From contig OY986966.1 of assembly GCA_963920575.1 (NCBI GenBank), forward strand, positions 9,092,048 through 9,156,047: a stretch of DNA of 64,000 bases, written 5' to 3'. The DNA is from Narthecium ossifragum. Taxonomy: Eukaryota > Streptophyta > Magnoliopsida > Dioscoreales > Nartheciaceae. The translations under genes were made by a program, and so were the position numbers. This document shows, one piece after another, positions 56,301-64,000 of this stretch (within the stretch, counting starts at the first letter, position 1; every line of letters starts with the position of its first letter). The notes under the pieces are model-generated. The model did not search any database. It was given only the letters and a program-made list of their open reading frames with translations, and had not been told where the DNA came from.

Positions 56301-59300
56301 ATTTGACAAATCATGCTCAAGCCTTGAAATTGGACCTAGCATGTTTACTCTTAATTACATCAGTGGGTACAAAGTAAGCTGGAAATCGTGTGGAGTTATA
56401 GCTTGATGTTCAAGCTCGTAGAAATGATACGAGTTTCAACCCTTTTCCCTCCTACATGTACTAAAACTATACAATTAGTGCCATCAATAGATTCAATAAT
56501 TCTCTTCATTGAGCCGAGAACTACTCCTACAGAAACTACAATTGAGATATAGGATTGTCCATACCCGACTATAGGTTATCACCAAAGCCTTATGGATGGA
56601 GGTAGAAATCTATCTCAGTCACCGCATTTGAAGAAATCTGGCCTGTAGCAGAAATTCTAGGCAGACAGCTGGGTTTTTGCATGGTTTAGCTTACAAAACA
56701 GACCTAGTTCCGTGTTGAATTTCTCTTTAGCAATCTTTTAGGAGTCTTCTAAGTTACAGCATCGCTAAGGTCTGTTCATCTGCCCTTACATATGGAGCTG
56801 ACCTCTGTCCCTTAGGATTTACTTCCAGAAGCTTATTGGGCAGTGGAACAACAAATCTCTGCTTGGCGGCTGAGTCCACTAGTGTGATGATCAATCTCCT
56901 TTGGTAAGCTTCTAGAGGTGTTGGTAGATCCTGTTCTCGCCATCATACCCTTTCCCTTGCTGTAACTTTATTTCAAGATGAAATCCGCCTTCTCAAATTC
57001 CTCAGAACTTGTCCGGCAAACTTTTTATTTTCTGGTAGAAAATCCTAGAAAGGTCGAACCAAGGATTGCCATGCCGGAGGCACGCGCCGAGCTGGCCCTC
57101 GCCGGCACCGCCATTTGCCACTGGCAAGGGCCGTGCCAACTTATGTGCTGGTTGGCAAGGTAAGACGAGAGAGATAGAGGGGTCTTCGTCTGAGAAGGAA
57201 GCCCCGCGAAGAATCCGGCAACGGCGAGGGCCGAGGAAGCTTCTTGGAGCACCGGAGATGGGCAGAGGAGGTGGGGGCGGCGGAAGTGTTCACGAGCCAG
57301 CGAGAGAGAGAACGAAGTGGGTTACGATTTAGCTTTGAAGTTGTTAATATTGGATATTGGATCTTAAAAACCACTAAGTTTGGATCCATTAATCTACAAG
57401 TGACTTATTTACTTATTAGATGTAAATCCGAAACATGCTATTGATAGGATTGTTAATTTGTTATAATATCACGAATCTATCCAAAGAAGAAGGCAGCGAC
57501 ATGCCGACATTGAAGAAGAAAGCAGTGACCAAGCTCTCCTCTTTCTTTTTTCCCCTTTCTTTCTCTGCTCCCCCCCCCCCCCCCCCCCCCTCCTCTCTCT
57601 CTTCTTTACCTCCTCACCGACCGGCACCACCTATTGCTGACCGGCTAAACCAAGTGCCAACCGCCACCAATAGTTGCCGATCGGCTCACCTGCGAAAACC
57701 TTTGAGCTTGAGCCGGGCCCAGAGCCGAAACTGATGGGCCATCGGCTCGACATTTGCCGGCCAACACCAAGGTTGCCGGTCGGCAAAGCTATCCTTGGGT
57801 CGAACATCAGTGTTACTGGGGATGAAATAGACACATTGTTTTCGCTTTAGGCTCTTAAGTCTATGGAACAAGGTTTTTCGTGCCAATCAGCGCGGTAGCT
57901 GACAAATGTCATGCCGGTGGGCTACCGGCACCGACTTAATGATCGGCACTGGCACATAGAATTGTGCTTTGGATGACGCGAAGTTTTAATGGTCCGATAT
58001 GAAGGCTCATTATTATTCCTTAGAAATAGTTTATCATATTAGATATTTAGAATCAATTATTTTTTATTTTGATCACCCAAACAACTTTTAATACAACCGA
58101 AAGGGCCAAAAGACTCAATGTAGGTATATCGGAGGGTTGAATGCCCGTGTCCGACTAGTAAAACTCCGTGCTGCCTCATGTGGATTTGTGCCGGTCCATT
58201 GCCGGTGGCATGTGCTAAGCCGGTCCATGGGCGGTCCTTGGTATGGAGAGCACAAATAATAGTTGTATCTTGTATCCATGCCGGTGGCATGTGCCAAGCC
58301 GATCAATGATCGGCATAACGTGCCACTGACGAGGCGGTCCTTGGTATGGAGAACATAAATAGTAGTTGTATCTTGCACCCTATTGAGAAGTATATGATTA
58401 CTTTAGGCTTTAGTCTTTCTCATACCTTGGCATCATCTATATGTAGTCATGGTTTGGAGTCACTTTATCTTTCACCAGGTTGCACACAATGTTTTTGAAG
58501 CTGGCTTGAAGAGATTTACAAACGAACCTGGCTATATCCTCGAGTACGTATTCTATTCCTTCCTTATTTGCAGACAAATGGAATGTTGATGCTTGTAATC
58601 TCACCTGAAAAGATAGTATGGAGCTTAAGGATTCAATCTTACAGGATGTCCTAAGAGCACCCTGTAAGTTTGTTTCACAGTTCATAGTTGGGCACAAAAC
58701 CTCTTTAGATTGACAACCCTTGTCAATTTTTAATTACAGATATGCAGACTTCTTGTGCCGTTTGAATGACGATAGAAATGTTCGTGCGTTATTTGAAAGA
58801 GCTTTGAGTTTACTTGCGCTAGAAGATTCTGTAGAGGTATGGCATTCCTAGTATGATTGCAATGAAGTTTAACTCTCGGATCCTCTTTGTCCTTGCTTTT
58901 AAGGTTTTCTTATCCTATGCTAAAACTTTCTTGGTTTCCAAATTCCCATAATATTCACTTTTTCACATTGCTTTTACATGTCATGCAGTAATCATCACAT
59001 CTTCTTTACTTCTTTTTTTTCTTTCTTCTTTATATAAGTTTTTGTTGGAGAAGAATAGTTTGTGTACTTTTAATTTTATGCGGGCTCTTGGGTTGACTTG
59101 TATCAGTTTTCTACGTCAAAAAAGGTTCTCAAGTTTCCCCTTGGTTTGGTTGCCTTGCCATATTTTTTCCCTCCAAGTCCGAGTCGATCATTTACGTCTT
59201 GCTGAGTTACTCAATGTTTGTGTGTAGCGGGGACTGTGGTAGGTGGTTGTGCTCACACTTCATTTTTGTCACGCACTCGTGTTTTGTGTAAATATAGGTG

Positions 59301-62300
59301 TATGGGTTGGGTGCATCTGTGTGAATTCCCTACAATTGTGGGTGGGAAGTTGGACGCAACTGGTGGTATTGTCGTAAGTGCAGTTGTCTTTATGAATTTT
59401 GCCTGCAAAATGTATTGAAGGAGACTTCATTTCAGTGGTGGATTACAATGACATGATCATCCCTACATAACATATCTTTTTTCATAGCATCTTTTAGAGT
59501 ATGCCTAGCTATTTGGTCGCAAGTTTAATGGAAATTGGGTTTCAGAAAGCAACTCATCTAGAGCTACTTTTGAGAAGATTTGGTACTCATCAGAACCTGT
59601 ACTAGGTTTTACTACAAACTTCAAGAGACTTGGTTTAAGTAAACCCAATCCTTTGTTTTGGCAAAAGACATCTTTTTGAAGGACTGACGGCCAACCTAAA
59701 CAGGGTGCAATCAAAATCTTGTAAGATTGCTCCAAGGTTGGATGAACTTAAAGTAGGTCTCCATATTCTGTTGCTTAATAATGTTTCCTGATAGTATTTT
59801 ATCTTTTCCTGATTCTTATTGGCTGGAAATTTAGATGTTTAGAACTTATCTTGTTTGGGTTGATCTATGACCACTTGAGTGGAGCATGGGTAATTCCATC
59901 ATGATCGGAAAGATTTTGAGTGAAGGATTTGTATGATGTAGGTTGCAATGACTATGTGAAAGTTAGGCCCCATTTGGTTGTCAGGTCAATACTAGAATTT
60001 AAGGAAAACCTAGTATGACAATACCGGTATAAGTAGGGTGTTATGTTTATTCTATTTTTAGCATTTGGTTGAAAAACAGAGATATACAGGTAATGGTTAT
60101 CTTGGATAAAAGAAATTTGTACATGCTAAAATGCTAAAATTATCCTTTAGTGGATTATTGAGAAATTATCTATGTATTTGCTGTAATATTAGCAAATGAA
60201 GAAAGATGATGGAATCTGGGACGCACAACACTCGCACAAGGATTCTTGTGCTCCTGATTATGTGGACATATAAGTTAATTTGTACGTCGATTAGATAAGA
60301 CATACTAAAGCCCGAGATAATATGGAGAAAATGAGCCGTTTGATGTGTCATGATCAACGATGTTATTTTCTATGTGTGTATTTGTCACGACCTAAATCAT
60401 CTTTTTCTTTTATGAGGTCGTGACCGGCCAGTAGCAAGGCTACTAACAACCGAAACATACTTATATCAACTCCCTTCACATTAGGATGAGCTTGCCACTG
60501 TCTTTTGCTTGTAATGTTAGAAGTAATGAAATACACTAGCCCAGCGAGTATAGGGAGCTTGAAACACAACTTTACCATGCTACATTAGGAATCAACTGAT
60601 AAATGCATGATTTTAAACAATGACATGCTTCACAGAAAGAAAATCCATGCTAGATGAATTAAACTAAAAGTGCTTAATCCTCGGCTAAATGGGATTACCC
60701 GTAGCTACATAACATATACTAAATCCATTCATGTGGTGAATCAGAATGACACCAGGTCGTAAAGGACGGCTCCATCATATAGCATATAACTAAATTGGAT
60801 ATTCAAGTCCCCCGATCCAGGACCTCCCGAGGATAGCATTATTTAACCAATCGACATATGCATACATATCAAAATTCTCATGAAATGACTAGCAAATGTA
60901 ACAAAACTTCCTACATGCATTCATGAGAATGATCAAAGGTTCCATTAAACATGTTCATATGATATGAGATGCTTCTTAATGAAACAAGGTAAAAAAGCTA
61001 CTTTGAAGAATTCCATTACTCACCTAAATCTTTCTAGCGCTTGATTCTACTTGAAGCAGTATTCGTTTCTTTTCCTTCTTTCTTATTTCTCATTTTCATC
61101 TTTCTCTCTCTTCTCTTCATTTCTCTCTTCTTTACTCCTGATATGCCCTCGATCCCTCCTTATATAGCACTTTTTAGGGCTGACACCTCCTAAAAGCATA
61201 GACACGTGTCGCAAATCTGTACACCCTTCCTTTAGATAGTGACACATGTCCCTATACAACTCCTCCTTTAGGTTATTTGACACCTCATACTCCACTTGTA
61301 ACACCTCATCCTTATCTTGACACCTCATCCTTATCTCTTGACACCTCATTCTTCCCTCTTTACACCTCATCCTTTTGATGTACACGCATGGATTTCCATA
61401 CCGGCCGGTTTTTACCGGACCGGTGGCTAACTGGTCCGGTTTTCCCCCCCGGATCGGACCAGGGGTAAACCGGTGGTGTACCGGCTAGAACAGTAGAATT
61501 CCGGCCGATACACCACGGTTTGTACCCTTTCCGGCCGGTATGAATCGAGAAAAAATGAAAAAAGAAAGAGAGAAGAAGAGGAGCCCTCGCAGGAGAAGAT
61601 GGGGGAGGAGAGGAGGGAAGGAGGAGAGGAGGAAAGAAGGAGAACATGGCCATGACCGTCGCCGGAGAGAGCCGGAGCTATCTCGATCGTCGGAGGGAGA
61701 TTGAAGGAGGCTGCGGCGGCTGTTGAGGATGGAGATCGAAGAAGGCCGGCGGCTGCTAGGGTTAGTAAAGGAGAGGAGGAAAGATAAGTTATAAGTAAGC
61801 CGAAACCCGTTAAACCGAAACCCGTTAAACTAATAATAAAACTCTATCCAGTAGATGGACACTCTTTCTCTTCTCTCGCTGATTCGCCTCCGACAACGAC
61901 GCGTCGGATCTCCTCCTCTCCTCCTTCCTCCCATTCTTCCCCTTCTCCTCCTCCTCTCCTCCTTCCTCCCATTCTTCCCCTTCTCCTCCTCCTCCTCTTC
62001 CTCCTCTTCTTCTCCTCTCCTCCTCCCCTCTTCTCCTCTTCTCCTCTCCTCTCTTTCTTCACTCTTCGGCGGCATACCGGCCGGTATCTCGCCGTACCGG
62101 CGGTACATACCGTCCCGGCAAGTTGCCGGCACGGCGCGAACCACCGGGACGGCAATCCATGTGTACACGTCATCTTTTCCTCTTGACACATCATTCTTTC
62201 CTCTTCACAATTCATGCTTTCCTATTGAGACACCTCATCCTTCCTCCTCCTCCTTAGCATATATCAATGACTAAAATTAATGATCTCTCTTCTTGATTCA

Positions 62301-63415
62301 ATTCTAATCCTCCAGGCATGATAAGTAAATAATTACCCGAACTCACTGCTTCTTCCAATATACCGGGTATTACACTATTACTTGGACAAAAAATTAATTG
62401 GTCTAGGTTTATTATTATAATAGCATGAGCAACTTCAATTATGGATGGTTGGGTTCGATAGATATGAAGGTAGGTAATTGTTTATAGAGATGGGCATGAG
62501 AAGTAAGTTACAAACCCAGATAAGAAATTCACATACTTATAGGAGGGAAAAGGTGCTATAGGAATCCTGGTTTTATCTGAGTTTTAGCCTGTTGACCAAG
62601 ATAGTCATCCGGGTTTCCTATTGGAGTGAAAAATCTCTCTTCTATTGCAAGTCTAGAATAAGGAGGTTCTAATCCTCAGATAAATCCTCCTTCCGTCAGC
62701 CAAACGGCACCTTAAATTCAAGTCGACTATAGGAAGTTTCATTTTGAATTCTTTATGTGCTCTATCGGATCCTAAGAGGTGCCATCAAGGGTGCTTATTT
62801 GATGAATGTTTGTTTAGCTTCTTTTTATTTTGTGGCCGTAGGTTTACTCAAAGTGGTAAGTTCTTTGGCGCAAGAAGAGGTGATTCGTATCGGAGGATCA
62901 TCTTGACGACAAAATGAAACACAATAGCCTCGTGAGGTTGCATTTTGGCTGAATACTATTGAGAATATGAATGATGGATAAGGTTTGGATAGTTTATTGC
63001 TTGGAGTATTTAACTCTAGCAGATGATTAAGCTTTTGAGGAACATTAAGCAGTATGTTTTTGTGTGCATTTTATTTTTTCAGAAAAATGCCCAAGCTACA
63101 TTGATATAGCATTACTAAAAGAACAGGGTCGTATGAGGGTGAAGTGAAGGATTGTGATGGATGCATCGAATTCATTCATCCTTGAAACATAGGAAATTGT
63201 TGTGGTTTATTGTATTCCTTAAGGTGTAGGCTATATATATATATACTAGATGGGCCCCCGTGCCACCTGACACGGGTAGCCACCATCCTCCACTACTCCC
63301 CTCTCTCCTAACCACCCAATAACCATCACCCCTCACGTGTCTTCATCTCGATCGCCTGATATATGGGCATAATTTGCATTGGGCATCCTCAGCCGCATGA
63401 TAGAATGCACCAGAT

Positions 63416-63453
<38 letters not shown>

Positions 63454-63646
63454 ACCTTAAAGTTAATCCTAGAAATTGCTGTTTCTATGCAAATGTTTGG
63501 ATCTTTCTTTTACCATGTGAGAAGTAATGCCAAAGCCTTTCTGTTTTGTGCCACCTGGATTCTCATTGCAGTTTGCATTTTCACAGGTGTGGAAGCGGTT
63601 TGCTAAATTTGAACAGACATATGGTGATCTGGGTAGCATTTTAAAG
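38641..63646 (+). CDS. CSTF77: Cleavage stimulation factor 77-kDa subunit, first 17 exons
   Basis: CstF-77 is the HAT-repeat scaffold of the cleavage stimulation factor; it dimerises, binds CstF-64 and CstF-50, and acts in nuclear pre-mRNA 3'-end cleavage and polyadenylation. Exons: 38641-38658, 38948-39019, 39114-39176, 39861-39970, 40882-40982, 41944-42005, 42101-42241, 42528-42656, 45523-45569, 53822-53885, 54377-54497, 55597-55655, 55731-55799, 55896-56036, 58479-58543, 58740-58836, 63587-63646. They join in frame to 473 codons without a stop. Diagnostic stretches: Y-N-V-E-A-A-E-I-L, Q-I-F-S-R-C-L-L, T-P-T-H-H-V-E-Q-L-W, D-W-N-M-L-A-V-P-P, G-N-P-Q-R-I-D, Y-H-Y-P-D-V-W-Y-D-Y-A, V-E-V-W-K-R-F. 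Plant homologues are about 730 residues, so the C-terminal third lies beyond the window. Introns 8 and 17 begin with GC; all others are GT-AG. Introns are swollen by transposons. Confidence 0.95.
38717..38801 (+). other. Duplicated exon 1 (alternative first exon, ATG at 38784)
   Basis: 38717-38809 is a diverged copy of 38593-38666 and includes a second start context. 38784-38801 encodes M-G-D-E-S-M (exon 1a: M-A-D-E-S-T) and ends at a GT donor at the same phase, so either 18-nt exon can splice to exon 2 at 38948 in frame. Confidence 0.7.
39177..39860 (+). other. Intron 3 with a duplicated 3' splice site
   Basis: 39642-39755 and 39756-39873 are tandem copies with a ~114-118-bp period. The second includes the true acceptor and first codons of exon 4 (AG|GGAAAATACTGGA at 39859); the first carries the same acceptor and codons at 39741. 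The upstream acceptor would add residues and then meet a TAG. Confidence 0.78.
39971..40881 (+). other. Intron 4, no features
   Basis: 911 bp of AT-rich sequence. I see no coding sequence or transposon ends in it. Confidence 0.6.
40983..41943 (+). other. Intron 5 with short tandem repeats
   Basis: About four imperfect copies of a 32-40-bp unit (ATTGACCTACTTCTTGAATA) at 41137-41250. The remainder is unremarkable. Confidence 0.65.
42657..45522 (+). other. Intron 8, 2.9 kb, GC-AG type
   Basis: Donor TTAAAG|GCATG; acceptor TTCATTTAG. No GT nearby restores the frame to exon 9. 43400-44700 is unassigned (a 145-codon minus-strand ORF at 44230-44667 shows no motif). A MITE lies at 44969-45289. If unspliced, the frame adds ten residues and stops at 42689. 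Confidence 0.7.
44969..45289. mobile_element. Tourist-like MITE in intron 8, TSD TAA
   Basis: 321 bp with inward-reading ends GGTGCTGTTTGATGAG and GGAGCTGTTTGGTTGG, flanked by TAA on both sides (44966-44968; 45290-45292). This fits a PIF/Harbinger-type (Tourist) MITE. Confidence 0.8.
45987..46431. mobile_element. Small hAT-type element with CAAGG ends, TSD ATTTGAGA/ATATGAGA
   Basis: Inward-reading ends CAAGGATTGCTG and CAAGGTATGCCGC; 8-bp TSD with one change (45979-45986; 46432-46439). Subterminal parts are rich in CCGGT/ACCGG; the centre is an (ATCTAA)-type low-complexity stretch. It is homologous to 52453-52883, 57060-57797 and 61387-62161. Confidence 0.82.
47305..47332 (+). repeat. (CT)n microsatellite in intron 9
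   Basis: About 14 CT units. Confidence 0.95.
48896..51323 (-). pseudogene. hAT transposase gene, three exons, with premature stops
   Basis: Exon 1 (51323-49649) encodes an N-terminal BED zinc finger (C-K-L-C-G-K, then H-I-A-H at about residues 12-34) and then the DUF659-type catalytic region (V-V-T-D-N-A-S-N-N; W-T-S-C-A-T-H-T-I-N-L). It ends D-N-Y-D-P at a GTAAG donor. Exon 2 (49528-49410) carries the start of the hAT dimerisation domain (W-N-I-Y-G; S-S-S-G-C-E-R-N). Exon 3 (49300-48896) continues K-K-R-N-R-L and ends in an acidic tail (E-E-E-D-E). In-frame stops occur at 50769-50771, near 50623 and in exon 2 after C-E-R-N, so this copy cannot make full-length transposase. Splice sites and domain order are otherwise intact. 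Confidence 0.88.
51640..52180. repeat. Degenerate tandem repeats upstream of the hAT transposase
   Basis: Interleaved copies of GGTGAGGGTGGCGCGGAG and GAGATCTCGAG units. They produce Arg/Gly-rich spurious ORFs. Confidence 0.75.
52453..52883. mobile_element. Small hAT-type element, TSD ACATGAAA/ACATGAAG
   Basis: Left end CATGGATTGCCGTAATGG; right end (inverted) CAGAGTTGAAGCGCC, diverged. 8-bp TSD with one change (52445-52452; 52884-52891). Shares GGTACATACCGTGCCGGCA with 61387-62161. Contains a poly-G run and a short (AT)n(AC)n. Confidence 0.75.
53886..54376 (+). other. Intron 10, no features
   Basis: 491 bp of T-rich sequence. I saw nothing else in it. Confidence 0.6.
54498..55596 (+). other. 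Intron 11 with GC-rich insert of unknown type
   Basis: About 55060-55370 is GC-rich with GCCGGCAC/TGTCGGCTGGCACCGGC palindromes and may be a further small transposon, but I could not define its ends. Confidence 0.45.
57060..57797. mobile_element. Small hAT-type element with CAAGG ends, perfect TSD GGTCGAAC
   Basis: 738 bp; inward-reading ends CAAGGATTGCC and CAAGGATAGC; 8-bp TSD GGTCGAAC at 57052-57059 and 57798-57805. The interior has GC-rich, gene-like sequence (57066-57300) and a poly-C run (57569-57590). Confidence 0.87.
58150..58375. repeat. Direct repeat, ~130-bp period, two copies
   Basis: GCCGGTGGCATGTGC followed by AAGCCG and later GCGGTCCTTGGTATGGAGA and TAGTTGTATCTTG occurs twice. 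Confidence 0.75.
60383..62374 (-). mobile_element. Solo LTR in intron 16, TSD GTATT/CTATT
   Basis: Plus strand TGTCACGACCTAAATC...CCGGGTATTACA (minus strand TGTAATACCCGG...GTCGTGACA), a form I associate with Ty3/gypsy Tekay-type LTRs. The 5-bp TSD has one change. Without the nested element it is about 1.2 kb. On the minus strand the region around 61150 has TATATAAGG. Confidence 0.75.
61387..62161. mobile_element. Small hAT-type element, perfect TSD TGTACACG
   Basis: 775 bp, ends CATGGATTTCC / CATGGATTGCC (inverted); 8-bp TSD TGTACACG at 61379-61386 and 62162-62169. Subterminal regions are rich in ACCGGCCGGT palindromes; the interior has long purine/pyrimidine tracts (61540-61640, 61910-62060) that give spurious Glu- or Ser/Pro-rich ORFs. 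Confidence 0.87.
63246..63414 (-). mobile_element. Probable mini-Helitron in a TA microsatellite
   Basis: On the minus strand it starts TCTGGTGC after A. It ends with a hairpin (CCCGTG, loop, CACGGG) followed by GGCCCATCTAG and a flanking T, the terminal structure of plant Helitrons. Both flanks are (TA)n, as expected for insertion between A and T. 169 bp, non-coding. Confidence 0.55.
63418..63451 (+). repeat. (TA)n microsatellite
   Basis: About 16 TA units flanking the probable Helitron. Confidence 0.95.
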
Positions 63647-64000
63647 GCATGGATTTCCTATCTTGTAGTTTAGAAGATATGGTACTTCTAATAGACTGGT
63701 GGAAAATGGTTTTTTAACACGGATAGAAATATGCCATTTGCATTCTGTCTTTTTTGTTCCTTCATCATAGTAAATCAGTTATGGGGATGCGTGAAGTTCT
63801 TTGTTATTGCTGATACTGGGACATGCTTGTCTCAAAACATAGCTAGTCATAGTAATTTGTCCCAATAGTTTCATCTATATAATATTGTTGGACACAATAT
63901 GTCTTCATGTTGTAATGAGTTGTTATAAAGGCAGGGTTGAATGTTAATCAGTATTTACTATCTACTGGTGTTTAGATTGATGTAGAAGTTTAAACCCTGA
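63647..64000 (+). other. Start of CstF-77 intron 17 (GC donor)
   Basis: The donor TTAAAG|GCATGG repeats the context of intron 8. The conserved exon end (I-L-K before V-E-Q-R in homologues) supports it. A GT donor 18 bp downstream (63665) would add six residues. No further exon is visible before the window ends. Confidence 0.65.

Larger units (their letters stand above)
56037..58478 (+). other. Intron 14, transposon-rich
   Basis: Includes a CAAGG-type element (57060-57797), GC-rich flanking sequence to about 57960, and a direct repeat of about 130 bp (GCGGTCCTTGGTATGGAGA at about 58229 and 58334). 56040-57050 shows nothing assignable. Confidence 0.65.
59966..62711. mobile_element. PIF/Harbinger-like non-autonomous element, TSD TTA
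   Basis: Inward-reading ends GGCCCCATTTGGTTGTCAGG and GGTGCCGTTTGGCTGACGGA; TTA on both sides (59963-59965; 62712-62714). Without the nested solo LTR it is about 750 bp and has no coding capacity. Confidence 0.8.
58837..63586 (+). other. Intron 16, 4.75 kb, with nested transposons
   Basis: Holds a PIF/Harbinger-like element (59966-62711) that contains a solo LTR (60383-62374), which contains a hAT-type element (61387-62161). A probable mini-Helitron (63246-63414) lies near the 3' end. Nothing assignable in 58840-59960 and 62715-63230. Confidence 0.78.

Noticed and set aside
3369..62274. Ser/Pro/Leu-rich or Glu/Arg/Lys-rich ORFs at 3369-3751, 11695-12146, 26142-26515 and 61830-62274
   Set aside because: They come from TC- or GA-rich low-complexity tracts and occur on both strands of the same DNA.
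63647..63664. Extension of exon 17 to a GT donor at 63665
   Set aside because: Homologues continue I-L-K directly with V-E-Q-R, which fits the GC donor at 63647; the extension is kept only as an alternative.

Overview
Nuclear DNA of a flowering plant. The evidence is a spliced gene with GT-AG introns, nests of LTR retrotransposons whose primer-binding sites match plant tRNAs, a plant LINE, an NBS-LRR remnant, plant-mobile-domain sequence and several kinds of small DNA transposon. The residues of the one clear host gene look monocot-like to me (inference from memory, not tested). There are no bacterial features.

Layout. 1-9.6 kb: a minus-strand LINE (endonuclease tail, reverse transcriptase, zf-RVT) cut by three LTR-type insertions whose target-site duplications (TSDs) can be read: a small LTR element (2474-4107, ATATA), a solo LTR 'C' (4418-5446, CATAG) and a solo LTR of Ty3/gypsy family 'A' (7272-8687, TGAAT/TGAAC). 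9.6-11.1 kb: AT-rich, with three minus-strand segments that splice cleanly in phase. 11.1-20.4 kb: family-A pieces, an Athila-like element with a tRNA-Asp primer site and truncated 3' LTR (12836-17836), then the 3' end of a Tat-like element with an antisense plant-mobile-domain gene (17948-20437). 20.7-21.5 kb: a putative first exon of an unknown minus-strand gene and a fold-back MITE. 21.5-38.5 kb: a long inverted repeat encloses NBS-LRR gene fragments split by about 14 kb of nested retroelements, including a chromodomain Ty3 element (29691-35964). A 1.37-kb PIF/Harbinger-like element carrying fragments of a GUX-type glycosyltransferase and an LRR protein sits in the right arm.

38.6-64 kb: a plus-strand gene for CstF-77, the cleavage stimulation factor subunit of mRNA 3'-end processing. 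Seventeen exons encode the first 473 codons; the C-terminal third lies beyond the window. The 1.4 kb of coding sequence is spread over 25 kb because the introns are full of transposons: a hAT transposase gene, four small elements with hAT-type 8-bp TSDs and CAAGG/CATGG ends, PIF/Harbinger-like elements, a solo LTR and a probable mini-Helitron. Notable gene features are two alternative 18-nt first exons, a duplicated 3' splice site before exon 4, and two GC-AG introns.

The host gene is probably functional as far as seen. Every transposon coding region here is broken or truncated, except a 417-codon element ORF and short fragments. The most unusual signal is that several unrelated LTR families carry, in corresponding places, clusters of GATCGATC/GGTCGACC-type palindromes whose exact sequence differs between copies of the same family.
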